Both the position numbers and the translations under genes were made by a program. A DNA stretch of 64,000 nucleotides from Sphingomonas ginsenosidimutans (GTDB lineage: Bacteria; Pseudomonadota; Alphaproteobacteria; Sphingomonadales; Sphingomonadaceae): contig NZ_NWVD01000001.1 in the NCBI RefSeq assembly GCF_002374835.1, forward strand, positions 620,001 through 684,000. Direction: 5' to 3'. Below, piece by piece: positions 1 to 8,456 of the stretch (position 1 is the stretch's first letter; every line of letters starts with the position of its first letter). The notes beneath the pieces are model-generated. The model saw nothing but the letters and a program-made list of their open reading frames with translations. It ran no database searches and was not told the DNA's origin.

Positions 1-222
1 TGGGCGATCACGGGGGCGTTGGTGACGCTGTTCCTGGCGCAATATCTGGTGGCGGTGCCGCTGATGCAGGCCGACGAATGGCTGCGGATGCCGGGCAACG
101 CCAATCCGCTGCTGCTGTCGCTGGTCGATGCCGGGATCGCCGCGGTCGGCGCGATCTATGCCACGGGCACGTTGCTGGTGGGGATCATCATCTATCGCGT
201 GCGCGCCAGCAGCGGCACCTGA
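1..222 (+). CDS. C-terminal part of a membrane protein of unknown function (5' end outside window)
   Basis: The reading frame is open from the first base of the window and ends at a TGA at 220-222, so only the last 73 residues are present. Two hydrophobic stretches are visible, one near the start (LFLAQYLVAVPLM) and one near the end (AIYATGTLLVGIIIY), with a short basic tail. This fits the last two membrane helices of an integral inner-membrane protein. No family motif can be recognised in such a short piece. Its last 31 bases overlap the end of the convergent acetyltransferase gene. Confidence 0.55.
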   Translation, partial: WAITGALVTLFLAQYLVAVPLMQADEWLRMPGNANPLLLSLVDAGIAAVGAIYATGTLLVGIIIYRVRASSGT

Positions 223-803
223 GGCGCGGCATCGGCCGGCAGCACGCCGAGAACGCGCGGGTCGGCAAACACCTCCACCGTCCGCGCCGTCGCGGCAAAG
301 CCCTGCGCGCGATAAAAGCCCAGCGCCGCCGGGTGATCGAGCGTGCACGTGTGCAGCCACACGCGCCGCGTCCCCGGCGTCCACGCACGCGCCAGCGCCT
401 CCGCCATCAGCCAGCGGCCCAGCCCTTTGCCCGCCAGTTCGGGGACGAGCGCGAAATAGCCGATCTCGCATGCGCCCGTCTGGCGCCGGTCCAGTTCCAG
501 CATCCCCAGTTCGACCCCCGCGCGATCGACCGCGGCGAACACCTCCACCGCCGGATCGTGGATGATCGCGGTCAGCGCCGCATCGTCCATCACCAATCGC
601 GAATACCATAGCCAGCGTGCCCCCACGCGGCGGAACAGCGTGCGATAGCGGTCGGGGGCCGGGGCATCCCAGCGCGTCAGCCGCAGCGGCGAAGCGGGCA
701 TGGGGCGCAGCGGCGGGCGGGTGCGCATCTCCAGCGTGGTGACGATCGTTGCGACGTGATCGTCGGGCACCGCGTGCAGCCCCGCCACGTGCGTCACTCC
801 CAT
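192..803 (-). CDS. GNAT family N-acetyltransferase
   Basis: Predicted cytoplasmic acetyltransferase of 203 residues using acetyl-CoA; the substrate cannot be read from sequence. The C-terminal half carries the GNAT core: an EIGYFALVPEL strand, then the acetyl-CoA pyrophosphate-binding turn GKGLGRWLM, then the HPAALGFYRAQGF motif typical of the last helix and strand. The ATG at 803 was chosen because it overlaps the end of hemF by 10 bases, the usual pattern of translational coupling. The frame stays open further upstream, but only as an overlap with hemF. Inferred to be co-transcribed with hemF. Confidence 0.8.
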   Translation of the reverse strand: MGVTHVAGLHAVPDDHVATIVTTLEMRTRPPLRPMPASPLRLTRWDAPAPDRYRTLFRRVGARWLWYSRLVMDDAALTAIIHDPAVEVFAAVDRAGVELGMLELDRRQTGACEIGYFALVPELAGKGLGRWLMAEALARAWTPGTRRVWLHTCTLDHPAALGFYRAQGFAATARTVEVFADPRVLGVLPADAAPQVPLLARTR

Positions 804-1633
804 GTCGCGACGGGCGGCAGGCTCATCAGGATCGCATCGATATTGCCCCCGGTCTTCAGCCCGAACAGCGTGCCGCGGTCGTAGACCAGGTTGAACTCGG
901 CATAACGGCCACGCCAGCGGCGCTGCTCGGCCAGGTCCTCGGCCGTGAACGGATCGGCCATGCGCCGCCGGACGATTCGCGGATAGGCGGCAAGGAACGC
1001 GCGCCCGACGTCCTGCGTGAACGCGAAATCCGCCGCAAAGTCGTTTTCCAGATGATCGTAGAAGATGCCGCCCACGCCGCGGTGGACGCCGCGATGCGGG
1101 ATGTAGAAGTAATCGTCCGCCCACGCCTTGAACCGCGGATAATGCGTCGGATCGTGCGCATCGCAGGCGCGCGCCAGTTCGGCATGGAAATCGGTGGTGT
1201 CCTGCGCGACCGGCAGTGGCGGGTTCAGGTCGGCGCCGCCGCCGAACCATTGTTTCGTGGTGCGCAGGAAGCGCGTGTTCATATGCACCGCGGGCACGTG
1301 CGGATTGGCCATGTGCGCGACCAGGCTGATCCCGGTGGCGAAGAAGCGCGGATCCTCGCCGGCGCCGTGGATGGTGCGCGCGAAATCGCCCTCGAACGTG
1401 CCGCCGACGGTGGAGACGTTGACGCCCACCTTCTCGAACACGCGGCCCTTCATCACGCCGCGCACCCCGCCGCCGCCCGGCGCGCCCGACGGGTCGGCAC
1501 GGTCCCAGGGGAGATAGTCGAAGGTCGCGTCGGACCCGGCCTCCCGCTCGATCGCCTCGAATTCGGCGCAGATCAGGTCGCGCAGATGCTCGAACCAGGT
1601 GCGCGCCGCGCGCTGTTGCTCGTCCAGTTGCAT
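794..1633 (-). CDS. hemF: Oxygen-dependent coproporphyrinogen III oxidase
   Basis: Converts coproporphyrinogen III to protoporphyrinogen IX by O2-dependent oxidative decarboxylation of two propionates, in cytosolic haem synthesis. The 279-residue length fits the bacterial HemF family. Family signatures are visible: a Gly-rich segment GAPGGGGVRGVMKG, then FEKVGVNVSTVGG, the GGGADLNPPLPV segment, and a conserved acidic/His stretch ending in FGLKTGGNID. A GNAT gene overlaps its 3' end and trmL lies 31 bases upstream on the same strand, so all three may be one transcript. Haem supply fits the neighbouring cytochrome bc1 operon. Confidence 0.95.
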   Translation of the reverse strand: MQLDEQQRAARTWFEHLRDLICAEFEAIEREAGSDATFDYLPWDRADPSGAPGGGGVRGVMKGRVFEKVGVNVSTVGGTFEGDFARTIHGAGEDPRFFATGISLVAHMANPHVPAVHMNTRFLRTTKQWFGGGADLNPPLPVAQDTTDFHAELARACDAHDPTHYPRFKAWADDYFYIPHRGVHRGVGGIFYDHLENDFAADFAFTQDVGRAFLAAYPRIVRRRMADPFTAEDLAEQRRWRGRYAEFNLVYDRGTLFGLKTGGNIDAILMSLPPVATWE

Positions 1634-1664
1634 GCCCCTGCCATCGCGGGCGCGGGCGATGCGG

Positions 1665-2126
1665 TCAATCGGTCAGTTCGTCCCACCCGCCGGTCTGCCG
1701 CAACGCCTCGCCCAGCACGATCGCGCCTGCAACCGCGACGTTGAGCGAGCGCAGGCCCGCGCGCATCGGGATGCGCACCGCCACGTCGGCGCGTGCATGT
1801 GCCGCCGGCGGAACGCCCGCGCCCTCGCTGCCAAGCAGCAGGATGTCGTCGTGGGCGAACCGCGCCTGCGGCAGCGGCACGGCGTCCGCCGCGGTGGTGG
1901 CCAGCACGATCCGCCCGCTGGATGCCGCCAGGAACGCCGCCCAGTCGACATGGCGGGTCACCGCGACCTTCCCGGCATAGTCCATCGCGGCGCGCGCCCA
2001 TGCCCGCTCGCTCCACGCGAAGCCCATCGGTTCGATCAGATCGACCGCCACGCCTAGGCACGCCCCCAGCCGCAGCAGGGTGCCGACATTGCCGGCGATG
2101 TCCGGCTGGTACAGGGCGATGCGCAT
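1665..2126 (-). CDS. trmL: tRNA (cytidine(34)-2'-O)-methyltransferase (SPOUT class)
   Basis: Predicted to 2'-O-methylate the wobble nucleotide of certain tRNA-Leu species using S-adenosylmethionine. The 153-residue protein has the compact SPOUT layout of TrmL/YibK: N-terminal MRIALYQPDIAGNVG, a central LLLGSEGAGVP loop, and the C-terminal trefoil-knot segment RIPMRAGLRSLNVAVAGAIV. The frame is open upstream to 2162, but the ATG at 2126 begins exactly at the conserved family N-terminus. It is divergent from petA across a region of about 180 bases that must hold both promoters. Confidence 0.92.
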   Translation of the reverse strand: MRIALYQPDIAGNVGTLLRLGACLGVAVDLIEPMGFAWSERAWARAAMDYAGKVAVTRHVDWAAFLAASSGRIVLATTAADAVPLPQARFAHDDILLLGSEGAGVPPAAHARADVAVRIPMRAGLRSLNVAVAGAIVLGEALRQTGGWDELTD

Positions 2127-2307
2127 GACAGTGCGCCTAGCCGGGTTGGGGTCCGCGCGCAAAATGCTGTTGGCAAAGCGCGCCCGGCATGGCTATCAGG
2201 CCGGGCGGGCCGCCGTGGGGACGGGCAGGCCGGCGGCGGGGCGTCGATATGTCATCACGGCATGGAGCCGGCCCGGCAACAGACGAACGGGTAGAGGTGC
2301 GACGCGA

Positions 2308-2892
2308 ATGGCGACGGCAGACGACATGATCCCTCCGGGCGAGAATCCCGCGCCCTATCACGAGGAGGCGCACGATCCGCGCCGTCGCGATTTCATCAAC
2401 ATCGCCGCGGTCTCCTTCGCCGGGGTCGGCGCGGTCGCGATCGTCCTGCCGCTCATCAACCAGATGAATCCGTCGGCCGACGTGCTGGCGCAATCCACCA
2501 CCGAGGTGGACATCTCGAAGATCGAGCCGGGGCAGGCGATCGTCGCCAGCTTCCGCAAACAGCCGCTGTTCGTGCGCAACCTGACGCCCAAGGAAATCGG
2601 CGAGGCCGATGCGGTGGCGGTCAGCTCGCTGCGCGACCCGCAGACGCTGGAACAGCGCACCAAGGCGGGAAAGAAGAACTGGCTGATCACGCTGGGCGTC
2701 TGCACCCACCTGGGCTGCGTGCCGCTGGGCGCGCGCGAGGGCGAAAATCGCGGGCCGTTCGGCGGCTATTTCTGCCCGTGCCACGGCTCGGCTTATGACA
2801 CGGCGGGTCGTATCCGGCAGGGGCCGGCGCCCAAGAACCTGGCCGTGCCCGACTATAATTTCACGTCCGACACCGTCGTGACGGTGGGCTGA
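2308..2892 (+). CDS. petA: Ubiquinol-cytochrome c reductase, Rieske iron-sulfur subunit
   Basis: First subunit of the cytochrome bc1 complex; its [2Fe-2S] cluster takes electrons from ubiquinol and passes them to cytochrome c1. The 194-residue protein has a basic twin-arginine-like start (DPRRRDFINIAAV, about residues 23-35), one membrane anchor (about 33-52) and the two cluster loops: C132-T-H134-L-G-C137 and C156-P-C158-H159. The ATG at 2308 was chosen because it leaves a short N-terminus before the RRRDF signal; a longer open frame upstream has no family similarity. Followed 15 bases later by petB. Confidence 0.96.
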   Translation: MATADDMIPPGENPAPYHEEAHDPRRRDFINIAAVSFAGVGAVAIVLPLINQMNPSADVLAQSTTEVDISKIEPGQAIVASFRKQPLFVRNLTPKEIGEADAVAVSSLRDPQTLEQRTKAGKKNWLITLGVCTHLGCVPLGAREGENRGPFGGYFCPCHGSAYDTAGRIRQGPAPKNLAVPDYNFTSDTVVTVG

Positions 2893-2907
2893 GGGAGGAT
2901 TTAGGAC

Positions 2908-4194
2908 ATGAGCTTTCCCTGGGCCAAGCATTACGAACCGAAGCAGCCGCTGATGCGCTGGCTGGACGAGAAGCTGCCGATGCCGCGGCTCGTCTACAAT
3001 GCGATCGGTGCGGGCTATCCGGTGCCGCGCAACCTCAACTATTTCTGGAACTTCGGCGTCCTGGCGGGTGCCGCGCTGGTGATCCAGATCGTCACCGGCG
3101 TCGTGCTGGCGATGCATTATGCTGCCAATGCGGGTGTCGCGTTCGGTTCGGTCGAAAGCATCATGCGCGACGTCAACGCCGGCTGGTTCCTGCGCTATGC
3201 GCACGCCAACGGCGCGTCGATGTTCCTGGCGGTGGTCTATATCCACATCGGCCGCGGGCTGTATTACGGATCGTACAAGGCGCCGCGCGAGATGGTGTGG
3301 CTGCTGGGCGTCGTGATCTTCCTGCTGATGATGGCGACCGCGTTCATGGGTTATGTGCTCCCGTGGGGGCAGATGAGCTTCTGGGGCGCGCAGGTCATCA
3401 CCGGCTTCTTCTCGGCGATCCCGCTGGTGGGCGAAACGATCCGCGTGTGGCTGCTGGGCGGCTTTGCGCCGGATAATGCCGCGCTCAACCGGTTCTTCTC
3501 GCTCCACTATCTGCTGCCGTTCGTGATCGCGGGCGTTATCATCCTCCACATCTGGGCGCTGCACATTCCGGGTTCGAACAACCCGACCGGCGTCGACGTG
3601 AAGGGCGAGCAGGACACGGTGCCGTTCCATCCCTATTACACCGCCAAGGACGGCGTGGGCGTGGGCGTGTTCTTCCTGGTGTTCGCGCTGCTGATCTTCT
3701 TCTCGCCGAACCTGCTGGGCCACCCGGACAACTACATCGAGGCGAACCCGCTCTCGACCCCGGCGCACATCGTTCCGGAATGGTACTTCCTGCCGTTCTA
3801 CGCGATCCTCAAGAGCTTCACCGCGGACTTCATCCTGCCGGCCAAGCTGTGGGGCGTGGTGGCGATGTTCGGCTCGATCCTGCTGCTGTTCTTCCTGCCG
3901 TGGCTGGACAGCTCGCCGGTGCGCTCGGCCAATTATCGCCCGACCTATCGCTGGTTCCTTCTGGTGCTGCTGATCGACGTGCTGGTGCTCGGCTATGTCG
4001 GGGGTGCCGAGGCGACCGCGCGCAACGTGATGATCGGGCAGATCGCGGCGGCTTACTATTTCGCGCACTTCCTCATCATCCTGCCGCTGGTGTCGGCCGC
4101 GGAGAAGCCGCGTCCGCTGCCGAACTCGATCACCGAGGCGGTGCTGGCAAAGCATGGCGGCACGTCGCCTGCGCAGACGGCCATGGCCGGCTGA
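2908..4194 (+). CDS. petB: Ubiquinol-cytochrome c reductase, cytochrome b subunit
   Basis: Integral membrane core of the bc1 complex, binding haems bL and bH and forming the Qo and Qi quinone sites. The 428-residue protein starts with the family's amphipathic N-terminus and LNYFWNFG, has paired His haem ligands in two transmembrane helices (the segment with MHYAANAGV and the later HYLLPFVI and HIWALH segments), the [12 protein letters not shown] Qo-site region, and the [14 protein letters not shown] loop (PEWY motif). A good ribosome-binding site (GGGAGGA) lies upstream. Between petA and petC in the usual alphaproteobacterial order. Confidence 0.97.
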   Translation: MSFPWAKHYEPKQPLMRWLDEKLPMPRLVYNAIGAGYPVPRNLNYFWNFGVLAGAALVIQIVTGVVLAMHYAANAGVAFGSVESIMRDVNAGWFLRYAHANGASMFLAVVYIHIGRGLYYGSYKAPREMVWLLGVVIFLLMMATAFMGYVLPWGQMSFWGAQVITGFFSAIPLVGETIRVWLLGGFAPDNAALNRFFSLHYLLPFVIAGVIILHIWALHIPGSNNPTGVDVKGEQDTVPFHPYYTAKDGVGVGVFFLVFALLIFFSPNLLGHPDNYIEANPLSTPAHIVPEWYFLPFYAILKSFTADFILPAKLWGVVAMFGSILLLFFLPWLDSSPVRSANYRPTYRWFLLVLLIDVLVLGYVGGAEATARNVMIGQIAAAYYFAHFLIILPLVSAAEKPRPLPNSITEAVLAKHGGTSPAQTAMAG

Positions 4195-4227
4195 CCGAAA
4201 CGAGACGATTAGGGGACAGATAAGACA

Positions 4228-5070
4228 ATGGCTCGTCTCATTTCACTGGTGATCGGCGCGGGGTTCGTCTTCGTGCTCGCGCTGGCGCTGTTCTTCACCG
4301 CGAAGGACGCGATCCAGAATCCGGCACCGGAATCGGCGGAACATGAATTCCACCTCCATCCCGAGGACATTCACCTGTCCTCGGCCGGCTTCTTCGGGAA
4401 GTTCGACCGGCAGCAGCTGCAGCGCGGCTTCCAGGTGTACAAGGAAGTGTGCGCCGCCTGCCATTCGCTGAAGTACGTGTCGTTCCGCGACCTCGAGCAC
4501 ATCGGCTATTCCGAGGCCGAGGTGAAGGCGATCGCGAACCAGTGGGTGATCGAGCAGCCGACGGTGAACCCGGAAACGGGCGAAGCCGCGACGCGCAAGA
4601 ACCTGCCGTCCGATCGCTTCCCGCTGCCCTTCGCCAACGACATTGCGGCGCGCGCGGCGAACAACAACGCCATCCCGCCCGACCTGTCGCTGATGACGAA
4701 GGCGCGGCATGACGGGTCGAACTACGTCCATGCGCTGATCACCGGCTATCGCAACCAGCCGGCCGAACTGATCGAGAAGTTCCCGGGCGCCAAGACCCCG
4801 CCGGGGCTGCACTACAACCCGTATTTCGCGAACCTCAACATCGCGATGCCGCCGCCGCTGACCTCGGACGGTCAGGTGACGTACAGCGACGGGACCAAGG
4901 CGACCAAGGATCAGATGGCGCGCGACGTGGCGGCGTTCCTGACCTGGACGGCGGAACCAAACCTGGAGGCCCGTCATGCGGCCGGCTTCGCGGCGGTGAT
5001 CTTCCTGCTGATCTTCGTCTATCTGGCGTGGGGCGCGTATCAGAACGTCTGGCGCGACATCAAACATTGA
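4228..5070 (+). CDS. petC: Ubiquinol-cytochrome c reductase, cytochrome c1
   Basis: c-type haem subunit of the bc1 complex that hands electrons to soluble or membrane cytochrome c. The 280-residue protein has an N-terminal hydrophobic segment (about 4-24), the haem-attachment motif C75-A-A-C78-H79, the YVSFRDLEHIGY segment that follows it in the family, and a C-terminal membrane anchor (AAVIFLLIFVYLAWGAY) that tethers it on the periplasmic face. It closes the operon 33 bases after petB, with a strong terminator just downstream. Confidence 0.96.
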   Translation: MARLISLVIGAGFVFVLALALFFTAKDAIQNPAPESAEHEFHLHPEDIHLSSAGFFGKFDRQQLQRGFQVYKEVCAACHSLKYVSFRDLEHIGYSEAEVKAIANQWVIEQPTVNPETGEAATRKNLPSDRFPLPFANDIAARAANNNAIPPDLSLMTKARHDGSNYVHALITGYRNQPAELIEKFPGAKTPPGLHYNPYFANLNIAMPPPLTSDGQVTYSDGTKATKDQMARDVAAFLTWTAEPNLEARHAAGFAAVIFLLIFVYLAWGAYQNVWRDIKH

Positions 5071-5118
5071 TCGGCGCGGCTGCCGCCCTGGCGGCGGCGG
5101 CACACGGTCGTCTCATGA

Positions 5119-5147
5119 CCCCGGCCGCCGCGCCGGGGTTTTTGTTT
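5119..5147 (+). terminator. Rho-independent terminator of the petABC operon
   Basis: A perfect 7-bp stem (CCCCGGC at 5119-5125 with GCCGGGG at 5132-5138), 6-base loop, followed directly by TTTTTGTTT. It lies 48 bases after the petC stop and immediately before the apt ribosome-binding site, so it should end bc1 transcription. Confidence 0.75.
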
Positions 5148-5169
5148 GTGGGAATTCGAGGAGGACGAC

Positions 5170-5715
5170 ATGGCCGGGCCGGAGCGTAATGCCGACCTGC
5201 GGGCGCTGATCCGCACCATCCCCGACTTTCCCAAGCCGGGAATCGCGTTTCGCGACATCACCACGCTGCTGCTGTCGCCAGCCGGTGTCGCGACGTGCAT
5301 CGAGCGGATGGCCGCTGCGGTCGACGGGCCGGTGGATCTGGTCGCGGGGATCGAGGCACGCGGCTTTCTGTTCGCGGCAGCGCTGGCCGTACCGTTGCGG
5401 GCCGGGGTGCTGCTGATCCGCAAGGACGGCAAGCTTCCCGGCGCGACCATCGCGGAGGATTATGCGCTGGAATACGGCCAGGACCGGATCGCGATCCACG
5501 CCGACGCGCTGGTGCCTGGCGCGCGCGTCCTGCTGGTCGACGACCTGATCGCCACCGGCGGCACCGCGCGTGCGGCGCTGCGCTTGCTGCGCAAGGCCGG
5601 CGGGGTGGTGACGCAGGCGCAGTTCGTCGTCGACCTGCCCGATCTGGGCGGTGCCGATCGGCTGCGCGACGACGGTATCACGGTCCACGCGTTGGTCGAC
5701 TTTCCCGGCGACTGA
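5170..5715 (+). CDS. apt: Adenine phosphoribosyltransferase
   Basis: Salvages adenine with PRPP to give AMP and pyrophosphate in the cytosol. The 181-residue protein matches the family length. It shows the N-terminal hood region with FPKPGIAFRDITTLL, the adenine-site segment GIEARGFLF, and the PRPP-binding signature VLLVDDLIATGGTA at about residues 120-133 with its two adjacent Asp residues. The ATG at 5170 is preceded by a GAGGAGGA Shine-Dalgarno; the in-frame TTG eight codons earlier would place that site inside the gene. Separated from petC by a terminator. Confidence 0.95.
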   Translation: MAGPERNADLRALIRTIPDFPKPGIAFRDITTLLLSPAGVATCIERMAAAVDGPVDLVAGIEARGFLFAAALAVPLRAGVLLIRKDGKLPGATIAEDYALEYGQDRIAIHADALVPGARVLLVDDLIATGGTARAALRLLRKAGGVVTQAQFVVDLPDLGGADRLRDDGITVHALVDFPGD

Positions 5716-5814
5716 CGGGGCGCCGGAACCCGGCGCGCGCGTCGGCGGTTCCCCTTCACGTCCGCGACGGCCGGCGATGCGACCGCCGTCCCGTGCCACG
5801 ACGGGAGAGTGACG

Positions 5815-6387
5815 ATGGTGCTAAGGCAATGGGCCAGCGCGGCCTTGCTGGGGTGCGGGATGCTCGCGACGGCGGGCTGCACCGACGGTTATGGCTATAG
5901 CGGCGTATCGATGGGCTATGGCAACGGCGGCTATTATGGTGATCCCTATTATGCCGGCGGCGGGTGGGGCGGCGGTGTCGCGCCCAGCTATTACGGATGG
6001 TACGGGGATTATTATTATCCCGGCACCGGTGGCTTCGTCTACGATCGATATCGTCGTCCGGTGCGGTGGAATGCGGACCAGCAACGCTACTGGCAGGGGC
6101 GCCGCGGGGCGTGGGGCGACCGCGCGGTACGCAACAACTGGCAGGACTTCCGCGGCGACGTTCGGCGGGAGCGCCGCGACTATCGCGGTGACGTGCGGGC
6201 GGGGCGTGAGGCGTATCGCGCGGGGACCATTGATCGCGGACAGTTCCGCGACGTGCGGCGTGATGCACGGCGCGACTATCGCCAGGACGTCCGTCGCGAT
6301 TACCGCGATCTGCGGCGCGAGAACAGGGCAGAGGGCTATCGCACGCCGCGCCCGGACCGGGCGTTCCGGCCGCGGCGCGATCGCTGA
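5815..6387 (+). CDS. Small lipoprotein with Gly/Tyr-rich middle and Arg-rich repeat tail, function unknown
   Basis: Not assignable to a characterised family. The 190-residue protein has a lipoprotein signal peptide ending in the lipobox LATAGC, so it should be exported and lipid-anchored. Residues about 23-80 are extremely rich in Gly and Tyr; the second half is an irregular Arg-rich repeat built on RRDYR, RGDVR and RRDARRDYR units. The acid/base pattern suggests a sticky envelope protein or one binding polyanions, but this is inference. The ATG at 5815 was chosen for its GGGAGA ribosome-binding site; a GTG two codons upstream would overlap that site. No obvious operon partner. Confidence 0.7.
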   Translation: MVLRQWASAALLGCGMLATAGCTDGYGYSGVSMGYGNGGYYGDPYYAGGGWGGGVAPSYYGWYGDYYYPGTGGFVYDRYRRPVRWNADQQRYWQGRRGAWGDRAVRNNWQDFRGDVRRERRDYRGDVRAGREAYRAGTIDRGQFRDVRRDARRDYRQDVRRDYRDLRRENRAEGYRTPRPDRAFRPRRDR

Positions 6388-6392
6388 CGCTT

Positions 6393-6839
6393 TCAGGCCG
6401 GCCGGGTCTGGATCAGGCCGTTCGAGATCATCGACATCACTGCGACGTCGTCCTGATTGAAAACGGTGACGCGGCTCTTGAAGATGCCCATTTCGGGCCG
6501 GGATTGCGACACGCGCTTCTCCAGTACCTCGCTTTCGACGCGTAGCACGTCGCCCGGATAGACGGGAACGAGCCAGCGCAATTCGTCCATACCGGGCGAT
6601 CCCAGCCCGGCCTGGCGATGTTCCTTCAGATTGGCGACCAGCATCGCCATGGTCATCGCGCAGGTGTGCCATCCGCTGGCCGACAGCCGCCCGAAATGCG
6701 TCGCTGCCGCGGCCTCGTCGGAAAGGTGGAAGGGCTGTGGATCGTAGCGGCGGGCGAACTCGATCACCTCGTCGCGGGTCACCTCATATCGGCCGAACCG
6801 CACGATCTTTCCGACCTCGAGATCCTCGAAATACTGCAT
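6393..6839 (-). CDS. MaoC family (R)-hydratase / dehydratase
   Basis: Single hot-dog-fold protein of 148 residues, predicted to hydrate or dehydrate enoyl-type CoA thioesters. The MaoC pattern is visible: N-terminal YFEDLEVGKIVRFGRYEVT, then RYDPQPFHLSDE with the family's conserved Asp/His environment, and a SGWHTCAMTMAML helix. Good ribosome-binding site AAGGAAGAGAGG upstream. It is the only enoyl-CoA-hydratase-like gene in the window. It lies 23 bases downstream of the phosphodiesterase-like gene on the same strand, so it may share that transcript. The CoA substrate is unknown. Confidence 0.85.
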   Translation of the reverse strand: MQYFEDLEVGKIVRFGRYEVTRDEVIEFARRYDPQPFHLSDEAAAATHFGRLSASGWHTCAMTMAMLVANLKEHRQAGLGSPGMDELRWLVPVYPGDVLRVESEVLEKRVSQSRPEMGIFKSRVTVFNQDDVAVMSMISNGLIQTRPA

Positions 6840-6862
6840 CCTCTCTTCCTTTCTTGTCGTCT

Positions 6863-8179
6863 TCAGCGACGCAGCACGCCCCGGAACGGCCGGTCGTCAC
6901 CATCCAGCCGCTGACCGGGCGGCAGGCCGAGCAGGTCGCGGATCAGCGGGGCAATATCGACATTGTCGAACGTCGCGATCCGCCGGCCGGTGGCAAAGGC
7001 GGGGCCGTTGGCGATGAACAGCGCGCGCATGTCGGCCGCGTCATTGTCATAGCCGTGTGCGCCGCCGGTAAACGGCTTGGCGGGGGCGGTCTTCGCGATC
7101 GTCCATGCGCCGGCGGGGCCATCCTCCGCCAGGCAGAAGAACGGCGGGATGCGCGGGTTGGTGCCGTAGCGGAAGCGCGCTGGAATCGCCTGTCGCCGCC
7201 AGCATTGCATATGGGGATGCGGGGCGAGGAGCGCGCGCGCCACCGCGTCCTCGCGGCCCGGCGTCGGGACGAAGGTGGCGAACGGGCCGGTGTCGATGAT
7301 GCGCGCGTCGGCCGGCGGGACGATCGTGTCGAGCGCGATCGTGCGGGTCGATGCGGTGGGCGCCATGCCGTGGTCGGCGACGATGACGAGGTTTGCGGGC
7401 TGTCCCAGCGTGGCGAGGCCGGCGACCAGTTCGCCGATCCAGCTGTCGACCTGCGCGACCGTGGCGGTCATTTCCGGAGCGGCGGGCCCGAAGGAGTGGC
7501 CGGCGGTGTCGACGGTGTCGAAATAGAGCGTGACGAACGCCGGGCGGGTGGCGGCGGGGCGGCGGAGCCAGTCGATGACCGCGTCGACGCGCTGGTGGCC
7601 GGTGATCTGCTGGTTGAATTCCTGCCAGTCGTGCGGGCGGGTGCCATTGGCGACCGGATGCGGCCATTGCGGGTCGCGAACGCCGCCCCAGGCGACGTTG
7701 CTGCCCGGCCAGAACATCGTCGCGGTGCGGATTCCAGCCCTTTCCGCGGTCACCCACACGGGTTCGCCGCCGTTCCACCAGAAGGGATCGTCGTTCGACA
7801 TCGTGAAGACCTCACCGGGGCGCGCGGCATCCTCCATGGTGTTCGCGACGACGCCGTGGTGATCGGGGACGAGCCCGGTGACGAGCGTCCAGTGATTGGG
7901 CGCGGTCTTGCTGGGGAAGGACGGGCGCATGGCGGCGGTGACGCCGCCCGCGGCGAGCCGCGAGAGGTTCGGCGTGACGCCGCGATCGAGATAATCGGGG
8001 CGAAACCCGTCGATCGACACGAGAATCGTGACGGGCGGGCGCTGTTCTGCGGGCGCCGATGCGGCATTTGCGGGCGGTGCGGGCGTGGTCGCGGGGGGCA
8101 ATGCGCGCGGTGCGTAAGGGTAGGCGCATCCCGACAACAGGGCGAGCGCGGCGGCGAGCGATGCGAACGGAGCCTTCAT
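6863..8179 (-). CDS. Alkaline-phosphatase-superfamily nucleotide pyrophosphatase/phosphodiesterase (lipoprotein)
   Basis: Predicted periplasmic, membrane-anchored phosphodiesterase of the NPP type (438 residues). The N-terminus is a lipoprotein signal with lipobox LLSGC. Catalytic landmarks of the superfamily are in order: ILVSIDGFRPDYL (first metal-binding Asp), PSFPSKTAPNHWTLVTG (Thr nucleophile in the FPSxTxPNH motif), NLVIVADHGM (metal-binding Asp-His pair), and a late GGAHGYDN with a further metal His. Metal ions, probably two zincs, are expected. Substrate could be a nucleotide, phosphodiester lipid or similar and is not evident. Confidence 0.85.
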   Translation of the reverse strand: MKAPFASLAAALALLSGCAYPYAPRALPPATTPAPPANAASAPAEQRPPVTILVSIDGFRPDYLDRGVTPNLSRLAAGGVTAAMRPSFPSKTAPNHWTLVTGLVPDHHGVVANTMEDAARPGEVFTMSNDDPFWWNGGEPVWVTAERAGIRTATMFWPGSNVAWGGVRDPQWPHPVANGTRPHDWQEFNQQITGHQRVDAVIDWLRRPAATRPAFVTLYFDTVDTAGHSFGPAAPEMTATVAQVDSWIGELVAGLATLGQPANLVIVADHGMAPTASTRTIALDTIVPPADARIIDTGPFATFVPTPGREDAVARALLAPHPHMQCWRRQAIPARFRYGTNPRIPPFFCLAEDGPAGAWTIAKTAPAKPFTGGAHGYDNDAADMRALFIANGPAFATGRRIATFDNVDIAPLIRDLLGLPPGQRLDGDDRPFRGVLRR

Positions 8180-8362
8180 GACGCGGCAATACGCCGCGGA
8201 CGGGGGCGGCGAAAGAGCGCAGATGTAGGGTAGAGGGGGCGGTGCGGAGCGGGCGATGACCGGGTTTCAGTTGGCCGCGTGATGTTTTCGACCGGAACAT
8301 CGGCGCATCTCCGTGTTCCGGGCCGTCATGACCACGCCATCAGCCCCCGGGTGTACCCTGCG

Positions 8363-8395
8363 CCGTGGATGCCGGAACGGCTCCGGCATGACGGG
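8363..8395. repeat. Dispersed hairpin repeat, copy 1
   Basis: An 8-bp perfect inverted repeat (ATGCCGGA / TCCGGCAT) around a 5-base loop, embedded in a GTGGATGCC...GGCATGACGG frame. The same frame and both arms recur at 11991-12020, differing only within the loop. It lies in the 277-base intergenic space between ychF and the phosphodiesterase gene, where no other gene is seen. Resembles REP-type intergenic repeats of sphingomonads. Confidence 0.7.
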
Positions 8396-8456
8396 GCCGG
8401 TGCTGCAAGTGGCGCGAGCGGACGGTGGCCGGTTCCGGGACCGGCCGCCGCCCGCA

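Noticed and set aside
8427-8446. Perfect GGCCGGT/ACCGGCC hairpin just after ychF, considered as a terminator.
   Set aside because: No T-tract follows on the minus strand, so it lacks half of a rho-independent terminator and may only be part of the repeat-rich space.
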